NCBI GenBank assembly: GCA_017458125.1
Contig: JAFTGB010000018.1
Coordinates: 58,173 to 122,172, forward strand
DNA from: Prevotella sp.
Lineage (GTDB): Bacteria; Bacteroidota; Bacteroidia; Bacteroidales; Bacteroidaceae
DNA: 64,000 nucleotides
Reading direction: 5' to 3'
Shown here: positions 22,969 through 32,526 of the stretch, in pieces
Layout: the number at the start of each line of letters is the position of its first letter
Numbering within the stretch: position 1 is the stretch's first letter
Notes under the pieces: generated by a model
What the model was told of the DNA's origin: nothing
What the model saw: only the letters and a program-made list of their open reading frames with translations
Databases searched by the model: none
Position numbers and translations under genes: made by a program

Positions 22969-25416
22969 ATGAATATATCCTATAAATGGCTGAAGGAGTA
23001 CGTGGACTTCGACCTGACACCGCAGCAGGTGTGCGACGCGCTGACGTCGACAGGTCTGGAAGTTGACGCGCTGGAGGAAGTACAGAGTATCAAAGGTGGA
23101 CTGAAGGGCCTCTACGTGGGCCAGGTGCTGACGTGCGAGATGCACCCTGACTCGGACCACCTGCATGTGACAACGGTGGACCTGGGCAAGGGTGAGCCGC
23201 AGCAGATAGTGTGTGGCGCCCCGAACGTGGCTGCCGGCCAGAAGGTGATTGTGGCCGACCTGGGCTGTGTGCTCTACGACGGCGACAAAGAGTTCCAGAT
23301 TAAGAAGTCAAAGCTCAGAGGCGTGGAGTCGCTGGGCATGATTTGCGCCGAGGACGAGATAGGCATCGGCAGCAGTCATGCGGGCATCATCGTGCTGCCT
23401 GACGACGCCGTGGTGGGCACGCCAGCTGCTGAATACTACCACTTGGAGAGCGACTGGCTCATCGAGGTGGACATCACGGCCAACCGTGCCGACGCCCTGT
23501 CGCACTGGGGCGTGGCCCGCGACCTGTATGCGTGGCTCAAGCAGAACGGCTACGAGACGGCTCTGCACCGTCCCGACCTGTCGGCTTTCTGTGTGGACAA
23601 CCACGACCTTCCTATTGACGTGGTGATAGAGCAGGGTGAGGCTTGCCGCCGTTATGCCTGTGTAAGCGTAACGGGTTGTGAGGTAAAGGAATCGCCGGAG
23701 TGGCTGAAGCAGCGCTTGACGGTCATCGGCTTGCGTCCTATTAATAATATTGTGGACATCACCAACTATGTGATGATGGCTATGGGGCAGCCCCTGCACA
23801 CGTTTGATGCCGATATGGTGAAGGGTCACAAGATAGTGGTCAAGACCATGCCCGACGGCACGCCGTTCCAGACGCTGGACGGCGTGGAGCACAAACTGTC
23901 GGACCGCGACTTGGCCATCTGCAACGCCGAGGAGCCCATGTGTATTGCCGGTGTCTTCGGTGGCAAGGGCAGCGGCACATACGAGACGACAAAGAACGTG
24001 GTGCTGGAGTCGGCTTACTTCCATCCCACATGGATACGCAAGTCGGCACGCCGCCACGGACTGTCAACTGACGCTTCGTTCCGCTTTGAGCGCGGCGTAG
24101 ACCCCAACGGCACTATTGACGCCCTGAAGTATGCTGCCCTGCTGTGCAAGGAACTGGCTGGCGGCAAGGTGTCGATGGAGATTAAGGATGTCTATCCGGA
24201 GCCGATAAAGAACGCTATAGTAGAGCTGGAATACAATTATATCAACCGCTTAGTCGGCAAGGAGTTAGGAGTCGACGTCATCAAGAGCATCTGTCAGTCG
24301 TTAGAGATGAAGGTGCTGGGCGAGACGCCAGACGGACTGACCCTTGAGGTGCCTGCCTATCGCGTGGACGTGCAGCGTCCGTGCGACGTTGTGGAGGATA
24401 TCCTGCGCATCTACGGATATAATAATGTGGAAATACCGACACAGCTCAAGTCGAGCCTCGTTGTCAAGGGCGATGAGGACCAGAAGCACAAGATGGCAAA
24501 TCTTGTCAGTGAGCAGCTTGTGGGTGCCGGTTTCAACGAGATACTGAACAACTCGCTGACGAAGTCGGCATACTATAGCGAAGACGCTTCACTCGTAAAA
24601 GTCATGAACCCGCTCAGCAGCGACCTGAACGTGATGCGCGGCACGCTGCTCTACGGCGGACTGGAGAGCATAGAACACAACGCAAAGCGCAAGAACGGTA
24701 ACTGCCGCTTCTTCGAGTTCGGCAACGTTTACCGCTTTTCCGCAGACAAGCGCAACGATGACGACCCCATGCAGGCCTACAAGGAGGAGCACCACATGGC
24801 ACTGTGGCTGACGGGCAAGCGCGTGGAAGGTTCGTGGGCTCACCCGAACGAGGACACGTCGTTTGCCGAGCTCAACGCCCATGTGCAGAACATCCTGACG
24901 CGCATAGGCGTACTGCCGGGCATGCTGGTGCAGAAGAAGTCGGAGAACGCCTGGTTTACAGCAGGCCTGACGGTGGAGAACCGTGGTGGCAAGCAGCTCA
25001 TCGAGATGGGTGTGCTGACGAAGAAGCTGCAGCGCCAGTTCGACATCGACACGCCCGTCTACTATGCCGAGCTGAACTGGACGGCACTGATGAAGGTGGT
25101 GCGCAAGCAGAAGGTGGAGTTCACTGACATTCCCAAGTACCCCGCCGTCAGCCGCGACCTCGCTTTACTCATCGACAAGAGTGTGGAGTTCAGCCAGATA
25201 GAGCAGATAGCCCGTCAGACGGAGCGCAAGCTGCTGAAGAAGGTGGAGCTGTTCGACGTCTATGAAGGCGACAAGCTGCCCGAGGGCAAGAAGTCGTACG
25301 CCGTCAACTTCATCCTACAGGATGCCGAGAAGACGATGGGCGACAAGCAGATTGACGCCATCATGCAGAAGCTCATCACCAATCTCAAGAAGCAGCTGAA
25401 TGCTGAGCTGCGCTAA
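22969..25416 (+). CDS. pheT: Phenylalanine--tRNA ligase beta subunit
   Basis: An 815-residue protein of normal length. The order of domains is standard: B1, an OB-fold tRNA-binding domain (LYVGQVLTCEMHPDSDHLHV), B3/B4 editing domain (INNIVDITNYVMMAMGQPLH), B5 DNA-binding-like domain, the catalytic-core-like module (FFEFGNVYRF) and the C-terminal FDX-ACB anticodon-binding domain (YPAVSRDLALLIDKSVEF). Together with PheS (not in this window) it forms the alpha2beta2 enzyme that charges tRNA-Phe. The ATG at 22969 begins NISYKWLKEYVDFDL, the family start. Two promoter boxes precede it. yebC follows. Confidence 0.97.
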   Translation: MNISYKWLKEYVDFDLTPQQVCDALTSTGLEVDALEEVQSIKGGLKGLYVGQVLTCEMHPDSDHLHVTTVDLGKGEPQQIVCGAPNVAAGQKVIVADLGCVLYDGDKEFQIKKSKLRGVESLGMICAEDEIGIGSSHAGIIVLPDDAVVGTPAAEYYHLESDWLIEVDITANRADALSHWGVARDLYAWLKQNGYETALHRPDLSAFCVDNHDLPIDVVIEQGEACRRYACVSVTGCEVKESPEWLKQRLTVIGLRPINNIVDITNYVMMAMGQPLHTFDADMVKGHKIVVKTMPDGTPFQTLDGVEHKLSDRDLAICNAEEPMCIAGVFGGKGSGTYETTKNVVLESAYFHPTWIRKSARRHGLSTDASFRFERGVDPNGTIDALKYAALLCKELAGGKVSMEIKDVYPEPIKNAIVELEYNYINRLVGKELGVDVIKSICQSLEMKVLGETPDGLTLEVPAYRVDVQRPCDVVEDILRIYGYNNVEIPTQLKSSLVVKGDEDQKHKMANLVSEQLVGAGFNEILNNSLTKSAYYSEDASLVKVMNPLSSDLNVMRGTLLYGGLESIEHNAKRKNGNCRFFEFGNVYRFSADKRNDDDPMQAYKEEHHMALWLTGKRVEGSWAHPNEDTSFAELNAHVQNILTRIGVLPGMLVQKKSENAWFTAGLTVENRGGKQLIEMGVLTKKLQRQFDIDTPVYYAELNWTALMKVVRKQKVEFTDIPKYPAVSRDLALLIDKSVEFSQIEQIARQTERKLLKKVELFDVYEGDKLPEGKKSYAVNFILQDAEKTMGDKQIDAIMQKLITNLKKQLNAELR

Positions 25417-25460
25417 CTTGACAATCGGACAATTTCACCATTTGACTATTGTCGCCAGCA

Positions 25461-25495
25461 ATCGTAAAACTGTAAAATCGTAAAATAGTAAAATC
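25461..25495 (+). repeat. Short GTAAAA-type tandem repeat before yebC
   Basis: Four degenerate units of CGTAAAAC/TGTAAAAT type in a row upstream of yebC. A related AATCGTAAA series lies upstream of clpC on the minus strand (37960-38001). Confidence 0.45.
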
Positions 25496-25500
25496 AAACA

Positions 25501-26232
25501 ATGGGAAGAGCATTTGAATACCGCAAAGCTACAAAGCTGAAGAGATGGGGCCACATGGCCAAGACGTTCACCAAGATTGGCAAGCAGATAGCCATCGCTG
25601 TCAAAGCCGGCGGACCAGACCCCGACATGAACCCAGCACTGCGTGCCTGCATTGCCAACGCCAAGCGCGAGAACATGCCGAAGGACAACATTGAGCGTGC
25701 CATCAAGAACGCCATGGGTAAAGACCATGCCGACTACAAAGAGGTGACCTACGAGGGCTACGGCCCCCACGGCATTGCCATCTTCGTCGAGACACTGACC
25801 GACAACACCACCCGTACTGTGGGTGACGTGCGCTCGGTGTTCAACAAGTTCAACGGAAACCTTGGTACGCAGGGCTCGTTGTCGTTCCTCTTCGACTACA
25901 AGGCCGTGTTCACGTTCAAGAAGAAGGATGGCTTGGACATGGACGAGATGATACTGGACCTCATAGACTACGGCGTTGAGGACGAGTACGACGAGGACGA
26001 GGAGGAGCAGAGCATCACCATCTACGGCGACCCCTCGTCGTTTGCTGCCATCCAGAAGCATCTGGAGGAGAACGGTTTCGAGGTGACTGGAGCCGAGTTT
26101 ACCCGCATCCCCAACGACCTGAAGGACGTGACTCCCGAGGAGCGTGAGACCATTGACAAGATGGTGGAAAAGCTGGAGGACTTTGACGACGTGCAGACCG
26201 TCTATACCAACATGAAGCCCGAAGAGCTTTGA
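25501..26232 (+). CDS. yebC: YebC/PmpR-family protein
   Basis: A 243-residue YebC/PmpR/TACO1-like protein. The start MGRAFEYRKATKLKRW and AKTFTKIGKQIAIA resemble the basic N-terminal domain; KRENMPKDNIERAI and TYEGYGPHGIAI are family signatures. The family was long called transcriptional regulators and is now linked to translation of proline-rich stretches on the ribosome. Length is normal. It is followed by a very strong terminator hairpin. Confidence 0.95.
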   Translation: MGRAFEYRKATKLKRWGHMAKTFTKIGKQIAIAVKAGGPDPDMNPALRACIANAKRENMPKDNIERAIKNAMGKDHADYKEVTYEGYGPHGIAIFVETLTDNTTRTVGDVRSVFNKFNGNLGTQGSLSFLFDYKAVFTFKKKDGLDMDEMILDLIDYGVEDEYDEDEEEQSITIYGDPSSFAAIQKHLEENGFEVTGAEFTRIPNDLKDVTPEERETIDKMVEKLEDFDDVQTVYTNMKPEEL

Positions 26233-26244
26233 CAGTAACCAACA

Positions 26245-26312
26245 AACAATAACCAATAAACGTTATGAGGCATTCCTTGCGCAGCTAACGTTTATTGGTT
26301 ATTGTTTTTTTG
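26245..26312 (+). terminator. Strong intrinsic terminator after yebC
   Basis: A perfect 21-base inverted repeat (26245-26265 and 26286-26306) with a 20-base loop, followed by a T-run. The left arm begins with A-rich sequence, so it may also stop transcription coming from the minus strand. It separates yebC from the convergent lipoprotein gene. Confidence 0.9.
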
Positions 26313-26320
26313 TATAGTTG

Positions 26321-26710
26321 CTACTGGTAGTCTTTAGAGCGGAACGTGGTGTTGAGAAGCAGCGTTCCCCGCTGTTTCTGCGAGTAATAGACATAACCGA
26401 AATTGTAGCCAGCCTCTTTGTAGAGGTTGAGGTCGGGGCTGTTGCGCAACTCGCGGAGCAGAATGCTGCGGAAGTCGTGCGACTCAAGTGCCTCGGCGTT
26501 GTCCAGCACACCGCTCAGCGTGTAGTAATAGGTCAGCGTATGTGTGGACTTGTAGAACACCAGGCTGTCGATGGTGACGCCCTCAGTGAGCAGTGCCGGA
26601 CACTTCTTGGCAGTGTAATCCTTAGCTTCGCGCTCACAGCGATCCTCCAAACTCTCCTGACAGCCCGTTAGCACCAATGCTGCCAGCATCATAATCAATG
26701 TCTTTTTCAT
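26321..26710 (-). CDS. Small predicted lipoprotein
   Basis: A 129-residue protein with a lipoprotein signal: MKKTLIMMLAALVLTGCQES, with C17 in an LTGC lipobox. The mature part is soluble, with no family recognised. It shows HTLTYYYTLSGVLDN and a C-terminal strand region. It lies just downstream of the tandem sensor kinases on the same strand (28-base gap), so it could belong to that operon. Located in the periplasm or at a membrane face. Function unknown. Confidence 0.7.
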   Translation of the reverse strand: MKKTLIMMLAALVLTGCQESLEDRCEREAKDYTAKKCPALLTEGVTIDSLVFYKSTHTLTYYYTLSGVLDNAEALESHDFRSILLRELRNSPDLNLYKEAGYNFGYVYYSQKQRGTLLLNTTFRSKDYQ

Positions 26711-26738
26711 ATTTTCTCAAAACTACAAACTCAAAACT

Positions 26739-29495
26739 TTAAACTCTCATCTCTCCTAACTCACACGGAACCGTCATCCAGAACGTGCAGCCTTTACCGA
26801 GTCCCTCACTATGGACGCCGATGTGGCCACCACAACGCTCGGCAATGGACTTACAGATGGCCAGTCCCATGCCCGTGCCCTGCACAAACTCGTTCAGCTT
26901 GACAAAGCGGTCGAAGACAATCTTCTGCTTCTCCTTGTCAATGCCCATACCACTGTCCGTACAGTAGAGGTACAGACCGTCGTCCTCGTGACGGTAGCCC
27001 ACACGAATGAAACCCTTCTGCGTGAATTTGACGGCATTGGTGACGAAGTTGGTAAGCACCTGCTGTATGCGCCCGATGTCGAGTTTGACGGGGAAGGAGT
27101 CGTAGGGGTTGTCCTTGATGAACTCTACCTCGGGGTTCTGGACACGCTGCTGAAGTGTCAGGCAGATGTCGTCGAAGGCCGTTGCGAAGTCGATGCGGGT
27201 AGGTTGTATAGTGGTAGGTCCGTCGGTGATGGACGAGGCTTCGATGATGTCGTTGATGAGTCGTTGCAGCATGTCACTGCTATTGCGAATGATGCGCACG
27301 TACTCAGCCCGCTCGTCACTGTCCAGTGCCTCCAGTATGCCCGTGAAACCGACGATAGCGTTCAGCGGTGTACGCAGCTCATGGGTCATTGATGCTAAGA
27401 AACCGTTCTTCAGCTGCACGCTGTTGGCGGCCAGCTGCTGTTCGTCAGCCAGTTGCTGGCGCGCGTCACACAGGGTGGTAATGTCGGTGGCCAGTCCTTG
27501 GTGTGCCACGATGGCTCCCCGGCTGTCACTCACGGGGTGGAAGGTGATGCGCAGCATTCGGCCTAACGGACACTGGCTGCCGTCGGTCATACGGGCAAGC
27601 AATTGATGCGAGACCGTCGTCGTGTCGGTCAGCAGCTGTCTGGCTGTTTCACGCTGGTCAGCGTGGAGCATGTTCACAAAGCTGTCGTGGCTGAACGTGT
27701 ATTTCGGCTCCTCTGGTGTGCGGAAAAAGGTGATGGTACGTTCGTTCACGTCGTTATTCATCAAGTAGTTGTCGCTGTGTCGCAGCAGGAAACCGAGGCG
27801 CTCGCGCTGGATGGCCGTCTGTTGCTCCACCTCGCGCAGTCGCCGCCGTTGCCGGTGAGCCTCATGGTCCAGGTTGTGCTCCTTGGTGAGGTCTACGGAC
27901 GACACGGCATAGTTGGCTATCTGGCCCTCGGCGCCGAATAGCGGATGCACGTTGAACTCGGCGTAGCGGTCAACGTCCAATTCCGGGTACTCGATGTGCT
28001 GGCATACCAGCAGGTCTTCGCGGGTGTCGTGAGTATAGATGTTGCGCAGGTGGGGGATGTCGAACATGCAGACGGTCTCCCAGAAACGTTCCGACTGCGG
28101 GTTCTCGCTGCTGATGCCGTACAGCTGTTTCATGGTGTCGTTCATGCCGATGAGCCAGCCGTCGTGGTCGTAGAATGACATGCCGACGAATGGCAGATTG
28201 GACAGACGCTCGTACTTGCTCACCAACTGGCGGGCAGCATGGTTCTCCTCAATGTCGTGCGTAACGTCATGGATAGCGTTGACCACGTAGACGGGGTGGC
28301 CGTCAGCGTCGGTCTCGGCTATGGCATAGCCTTGGAAGTTGAGCCATTGAGGCTCCGTATCGGTACTGGCGTTCCACTGTTTGTTAAGCTCGAACTGCCG
28401 CTCGCGACCCTGCATGAGCTGTTGCATCTTCTGGCTGAACTCGTCGCGTTGGTTGGGGTGTATGCGCTGAGTAAACTCCTCCAGCGTCATACCAGTGGCG
28501 GGCAACAGGTCGCCGTCGTAGCTGTTGGTGAACCGGTCGCGGGCTATGTCGTACTCCATGAGTCTGAAGTTGCCCATGTGCAGGGCACGGAACATCATCT
28601 CGGACAGTTCCGACGAATTGCGCACGGCACTCCTGACGTGGCTCTTGGCCAGTCGGGCAAAGAGGATGATGAGCACGGCTGACAGCAGGATGGCCAGTGT
28701 GACGTAGATGGCCATGGGCGTCGTGCTGTCATGGACAAGCTCGGGGTGCATCCACTTGTCGAGTATCTGCTTGAGTTCGCCACTTTGCTTCAGTCGTGAG
28801 AACTGGTCGTCAATGAGGTCAATGAGTTCCTTGTCACGTCCAATGATGTGTACCTCGCTGACGGGGATGCCCACGTCGTTGAGGTAGATGCCCTCAAGGT
28901 TAAGCTCCTTGATTTTCCACTTCAGCGGCTCCTCGCCCCATACGAAGAACTTGCTGTCGCCGGCCAGCAGGCTGCGTAGTGCCACCTTTGGCGACTGGTA
29001 CTCGATGCGGGCCAGCAGGGCTGAGTCGATGTCCTTGAAGTACATGCCGGTGTAGTCGCTGGTCTTCAGCACCACACCCTCCTTCTCCAGTGTCTTGATA
29101 GAGACAATGTCGGAGGTGTCGCGCGCCATGGCTACGCGGATACGATTGTAGTTGATAATCTGGGTGGCGTGGAAACTGCTGCCCTTGAAGCGGTTGACGT
29201 GGGCGAAGATGAGGTCGGCGTCGCCACGCTCGAAGGTCTTGACGGCGTTGCTCCACTCCTTCATGACAAAGGTGCAGGGTATGCCTATCTGGTCCATGAT
29301 GGCTTGTATCACTTCGACGTTAGTGCCTGAGGGCTGTCCGTGGTCGTTGAGGAACTCATAGGGAGGCTTGTCCCAGTCGCAGGCTATGACGATGGGACGT
29401 TGGCTGTTATACTTGTCACTCAACTGTTCTGACAGAACAGGAGCCACACACAACAGCAGTGTGGCGAGGGTGGTGATGAATCTTAGCTTTCCCAT
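26739..29495 (-). CDS. Sensor histidine kinase with periplasmic solute-binding domain
   Basis: A 918-residue membrane kinase. Signal-like N-terminus; residues about 33-245 form an SBP_bac_3-type solute-binding domain (IVIACDWDKPPYEFLND, DADLIFAHVNR); one membrane helix at about 265-287; two PAS-type regions; then HisKA with SMTHELRTPLNAIV, phospho-acceptor H705; and a complete HATPase (NFVTNAVKF, DSGMGI, GTGMGLAICKSI). No receiver domain is fused, so it must signal to a separate response regulator, not present nearby. It lies 22 bases after a homologous kinase gene whose acceptor His is lost, suggesting they work as a pair, perhaps as a heterodimer. The ligand is unknown; amino acids or similar small molecules are typical for this domain. 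Confidence 0.9.
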   Translation of the reverse strand: MGKLRFITTLATLLLCVAPVLSEQLSDKYNSQRPIVIACDWDKPPYEFLNDHGQPSGTNVEVIQAIMDQIGIPCTFVMKEWSNAVKTFERGDADLIFAHVNRFKGSSFHATQIINYNRIRVAMARDTSDIVSIKTLEKEGVVLKTSDYTGMYFKDIDSALLARIEYQSPKVALRSLLAGDSKFFVWGEEPLKWKIKELNLEGIYLNDVGIPVSEVHIIGRDKELIDLIDDQFSRLKQSGELKQILDKWMHPELVHDSTTPMAIYVTLAILLSAVLIILFARLAKSHVRSAVRNSSELSEMMFRALHMGNFRLMEYDIARDRFTNSYDGDLLPATGMTLEEFTQRIHPNQRDEFSQKMQQLMQGRERQFELNKQWNASTDTEPQWLNFQGYAIAETDADGHPVYVVNAIHDVTHDIEENHAARQLVSKYERLSNLPFVGMSFYDHDGWLIGMNDTMKQLYGISSENPQSERFWETVCMFDIPHLRNIYTHDTREDLLVCQHIEYPELDVDRYAEFNVHPLFGAEGQIANYAVSSVDLTKEHNLDHEAHRQRRRLREVEQQTAIQRERLGFLLRHSDNYLMNNDVNERTITFFRTPEEPKYTFSHDSFVNMLHADQRETARQLLTDTTTVSHQLLARMTDGSQCPLGRMLRITFHPVSDSRGAIVAHQGLATDITTLCDARQQLADEQQLAANSVQLKNGFLASMTHELRTPLNAIVGFTGILEALDSDERAEYVRIIRNSSDMLQRLINDIIEASSITDGPTTIQPTRIDFATAFDDICLTLQQRVQNPEVEFIKDNPYDSFPVKLDIGRIQQVLTNFVTNAVKFTQKGFIRVGYRHEDDGLYLYCTDSGMGIDKEKQKIVFDRFVKLNEFVQGTGMGLAICKSIAERCGGHIGVHSEGLGKGCTFWMTVPCELGEMRV

Positions 29496-29517
29496 ACACT
29501 TAACTGAGTTTGCGACG

Positions 29518-32310
29518 CTAGATGACAGTGGCCTGACAGGGAATGGTCATGTAGACTGTAGTGCCGGAGCCTTCCTCGGAGCTGATTTCGAGCGTGCCGC
29601 CCATCTGCGACACTAACTCGTGACAGATGGCCAGTCCAAGCCCCTTGGTGTTGCTGGCACTGCCCGTTGTGTCGTTGATGTGCGCCAGCACGTCGGCCGG
29701 CATGCCTTCGCCTGTGTCGTCGACAGTGATGATGAGTCGGCGACCGATGTACTCGTAGCGAGCACGCACCACGCCGCTCTCCGTGTGCTGTGCGGCATTG
29801 GCCGTGACCTGACGGATGGCGTGTCCTATGTTGACCATGTCGATGTCTATCTCTAATTGCTCATAGGGGTTCTCGACGACGTAGCGCGTGTGGGCGTTCT
29901 CATACTTCTCCCAACCTTGCTGGCACAGGCTTCCGAATTGCTCGGCGAAGTTGGAGGGTTTGCGGTTTATCTCGACCATGTGGGCCTCTAAGCGCGAAAG
30001 GTATAGAATGTTGTCGATGAGGTGGAGCAAGTAGTCGGAGTTGCGCAGTATACCTTCGCGCAGTACCTCTTCATGTTCAGCGGGAACCGTGTCGCCTAAC
30101 TGTGCCACATGGTCAATCACGGTGTTCATGGGCTTACGTATTTCCTGGACCATGTTCTTTACAAAGCTGTTCTTGGTGTTCTCAACCTCCTGCACTTTGG
30201 CCGTTTCCAACTCCATCTGCTGTGCTATCTGACACTGCTCACTGATGTCGCGGCACAGCCCGTAGTAACTGGTGACCAGTCCTTCACTGTCATGGACAGG
30301 ACACAGGTAAAACAGCAGGTTGAGCACTCGTCTGCCATGGATGCGCAGGGTGGTGCAGATAGCGGTTTGGAAGGTACGGTCGGCACCCTCGTCCATGTCG
30401 TTAAGCATACGCATGGCCTGCTTCTTGGAACGGTCGTCCACCAGCGTCATGCAACGCGTCTGGGTCAAGGCGTGCTGTACATGGTCAGTACGGTTTAGTA
30501 TGGTCAGCGTGTGCGAGCTGGGCGAGTAAGTCACCAGACGTACGTCACTCTCCTGCAGCACGCGGTCAATGTTGGTGTTGTAGTCCTTGAGCATGTTGGC
30601 GGCCGATTCCAGCATGGCAGCATCGTCGTGCTGTCGGCCAGTGCCCATGACTGCCGCCGATACGTCGTGGCAGACGGCAAAGACTCCTAACGGATGTGTC
30701 TGCTCGTCGGTGACGGTCAGCAGGCGCACCTCGTTATACAGCTTGCCCTTGCATTTGATGCTTTTGACCTTGCGCTCAGTGGCGGGTATGCGGTCGAAAT
30801 CGATAATCTGTGTTGCATAGAAGTCCTCCGGATGCTCCATGTTGTCGGTGCCCGTGTCAAAGATGTCGTCCAGCGTTACTTGCTCACGGATGATGTCGTC
30901 TTTGTCGCAGCCGAACATCTTGCATGCGCAGGGGTTGATGGCTGTCAGCACGCCTTCCCTGTCGAAGAACAGGATGCCCACTAATGGATTGTAGAAGATA
31001 GACCAGTAGCGCAGCGTCTTCTCGTTGGAGAGCCGTTGCTGCAGCAGCTGGTCGGTGATGTCCTTTTTAGTGCCAACGATGACGGTGGGCTTGCCCTGCT
31101 TGTCGCGGATGAGCACTGACAGTGCTACTAAGTAGTCGCGTACCTCTTTGTCTCCGTTCTCCATGTCGCGTGCTTTCAGCTGGAGAGTTATCTCCTTCTC
31201 CTCGTCGCTCTTCTCTTGTACGCTGAGGTCGTCCAAAGCCTCTTTCAATCGTTGGAAATCACCTGGCTCATAACGCTGCGAGAACTCGTCGATGGTGTAC
31301 GTGCATGCCACCTTGCCGGCCTCGTTGCGCCAGTCAAAGGTGCGGGCATTGATGTCGTACGTCCATATATGCACATGGCTGGTGTGCAGAATGAGGGCCA
31401 GACGGCTGTTGCGACGCTCGTTCTCACGCGTCAGCCTGCGGGCCTGTACGCGGTAGGTGATGCCGTATATGGCTGTTATCAGCATCACCAGGGCTACCAA
31501 TGCCGTCACGTACCATATCCAGGGTGCTGTCTTCTGCTCTAATCGTTCGGGGTAGAACCATTTGTTCTGTATGGGAGTAATCTGCTCGGCGGAGTACAGG
31601 CGGGTGTAAGCCTCGTCAAGCCGGTCTAACAGGTGGGTGTCGTTTGACATGAACTTGTACTGTCCGTGCTGCATGTTGACCGGGAGCAACTCCAGGTTGT
31701 CGGTGTGGTAACGGCGCATCAGCCACTTCAGCGACAGCGTGTTCCACACTATCATGCCCTCGCCCTTGGCGCTGACCTCCTGGATGGCCTCGCGCATGTC
31801 CTCAACAGGCAGGGCGTTGGCGCCCCATCCGTACTCAATCATCAGGTGGTGGCATAGTGAGCTGTCGTTGACAATGACCTTGTGGTCGCTCAAGTCGTGA
31901 AAACGCCTGATTTGTGTGGCTTTGCCCTTCGGAGCCACCACACTCTGGGTGAACAGTGTCACGGCGTTCTTCGAGTAGTGGCCGAACTCATCGTGGAAGC
32001 CCACGGCCAGTCCTAACATCAGGTCCGACTTGCCGTCGCGCAGGTCGCGGAAGGCTTCGTTGGCCGACTTCATCTTGATGACGTAGGGAATGTCTAACTC
32101 CTTCATCAGCATACGGATGAGGTCAACGTTGAAACCGTCCGGCTTGCCGTTCTCGTTTAGGAACGAGTAAGGCCACAAGTCCCATACGTCCTCATACACC
32201 AAGGGATGCGCTTCCGAGTACGTCCTGACGTTGTCCGCAGGTGTGGCTTTTGCCTGAAGTGTGGCTCCCAGCAGCAAGAGAAGTAGCAGTCTGCTCAGTT
32301 TTATTGACAT
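29518..32310 (-). CDS. Sensor kinase homologue lacking the phospho-acceptor histidine
   Basis: A 930-residue protein built like the downstream kinase: signal peptide (MSIKLSRLLLLLLLGATLQA), periplasmic solute-binding domain (WPYSFLNENGKPDGFNVDLI), a membrane helix near residue 260 (YVTALVALVMLITAIYGI), PAS-like regions, a HisKA-like segment and a HATPase. In the HisKA segment the usual (S/T)HE(I/L)R reads VQEIRKP: the phospho-acceptor is glutamine (Q722, codon CAG). The ATPase boxes (ANAAQHT, DTGEGMP, KGLGLAICHEL) look intact. So it probably binds ATP but cannot autophosphorylate on His; it may act by heterodimerising with the next gene. The start at 32310 is chosen from the signal peptide and the promoter box at 32343-32350. 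Confidence 0.85.
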   Translation of the reverse strand: MSIKLSRLLLLLLLGATLQAKATPADNVRTYSEAHPLVYEDVWDLWPYSFLNENGKPDGFNVDLIRMLMKELDIPYVIKMKSANEAFRDLRDGKSDLMLGLAVGFHDEFGHYSKNAVTLFTQSVVAPKGKATQIRRFHDLSDHKVIVNDSSLCHHLMIEYGWGANALPVEDMREAIQEVSAKGEGMIVWNTLSLKWLMRRYHTDNLELLPVNMQHGQYKFMSNDTHLLDRLDEAYTRLYSAEQITPIQNKWFYPERLEQKTAPWIWYVTALVALVMLITAIYGITYRVQARRLTRENERRNSRLALILHTSHVHIWTYDINARTFDWRNEAGKVACTYTIDEFSQRYEPGDFQRLKEALDDLSVQEKSDEEKEITLQLKARDMENGDKEVRDYLVALSVLIRDKQGKPTVIVGTKKDITDQLLQQRLSNEKTLRYWSIFYNPLVGILFFDREGVLTAINPCACKMFGCDKDDIIREQVTLDDIFDTGTDNMEHPEDFYATQIIDFDRIPATERKVKSIKCKGKLYNEVRLLTVTDEQTHPLGVFAVCHDVSAAVMGTGRQHDDAAMLESAANMLKDYNTNIDRVLQESDVRLVTYSPSSHTLTILNRTDHVQHALTQTRCMTLVDDRSKKQAMRMLNDMDEGADRTFQTAICTTLRIHGRRVLNLLFYLCPVHDSEGLVTSYYGLCRDISEQCQIAQQMELETAKVQEVENTKNSFVKNMVQEIRKPMNTVIDHVAQLGDTVPAEHEEVLREGILRNSDYLLHLIDNILYLSRLEAHMVEINRKPSNFAEQFGSLCQQGWEKYENAHTRYVVENPYEQLEIDIDMVNIGHAIRQVTANAAQHTESGVVRARYEYIGRRLIITVDDTGEGMPADVLAHINDTTGSASNTKGLGLAICHELVSQMGGTLEISSEEGSGTTVYMTIPCQATVI

Positions 32311-32342
32311 AAATATGGTTAAGAATAATTCTTTTCGACATG

Positions 32343-32350
32343 CAAATATA
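32343..32350 (-). promoter_or_regulatory. Putative promoter of the sensor-kinase operon
   Basis: TATATTTG on the minus strand, 32 bases before the ATG at 32310. It would drive both kinases and perhaps the lipoprotein. Confidence 0.55.
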
Positions 32351-32476
32351 CGAAAAACTTTCCATTTGAAATCCGAAATGTCTGAAAAAAAATATATTCC
32401 TGTTACTGCCGTCATCGTTTACGTTAATTTTTCTTCAAAAAAGAGCGAATGTTGCAGGTGTTTGAAATTAAATTGT

Positions 32477-32484
32477 TATATTTG
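32477..32484 (+). promoter_or_regulatory. Putative promoter of uxaC
   Basis: TATATTTG, 42 bases before the uxaC ATG; it is divergent from the kinase promoter about 130 bases away. Confidence 0.55.
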
Positions 32485-32526
32485 CATCCAATTGCAAACT
32501 TACAACTAAAACAAACCGATTTTATT

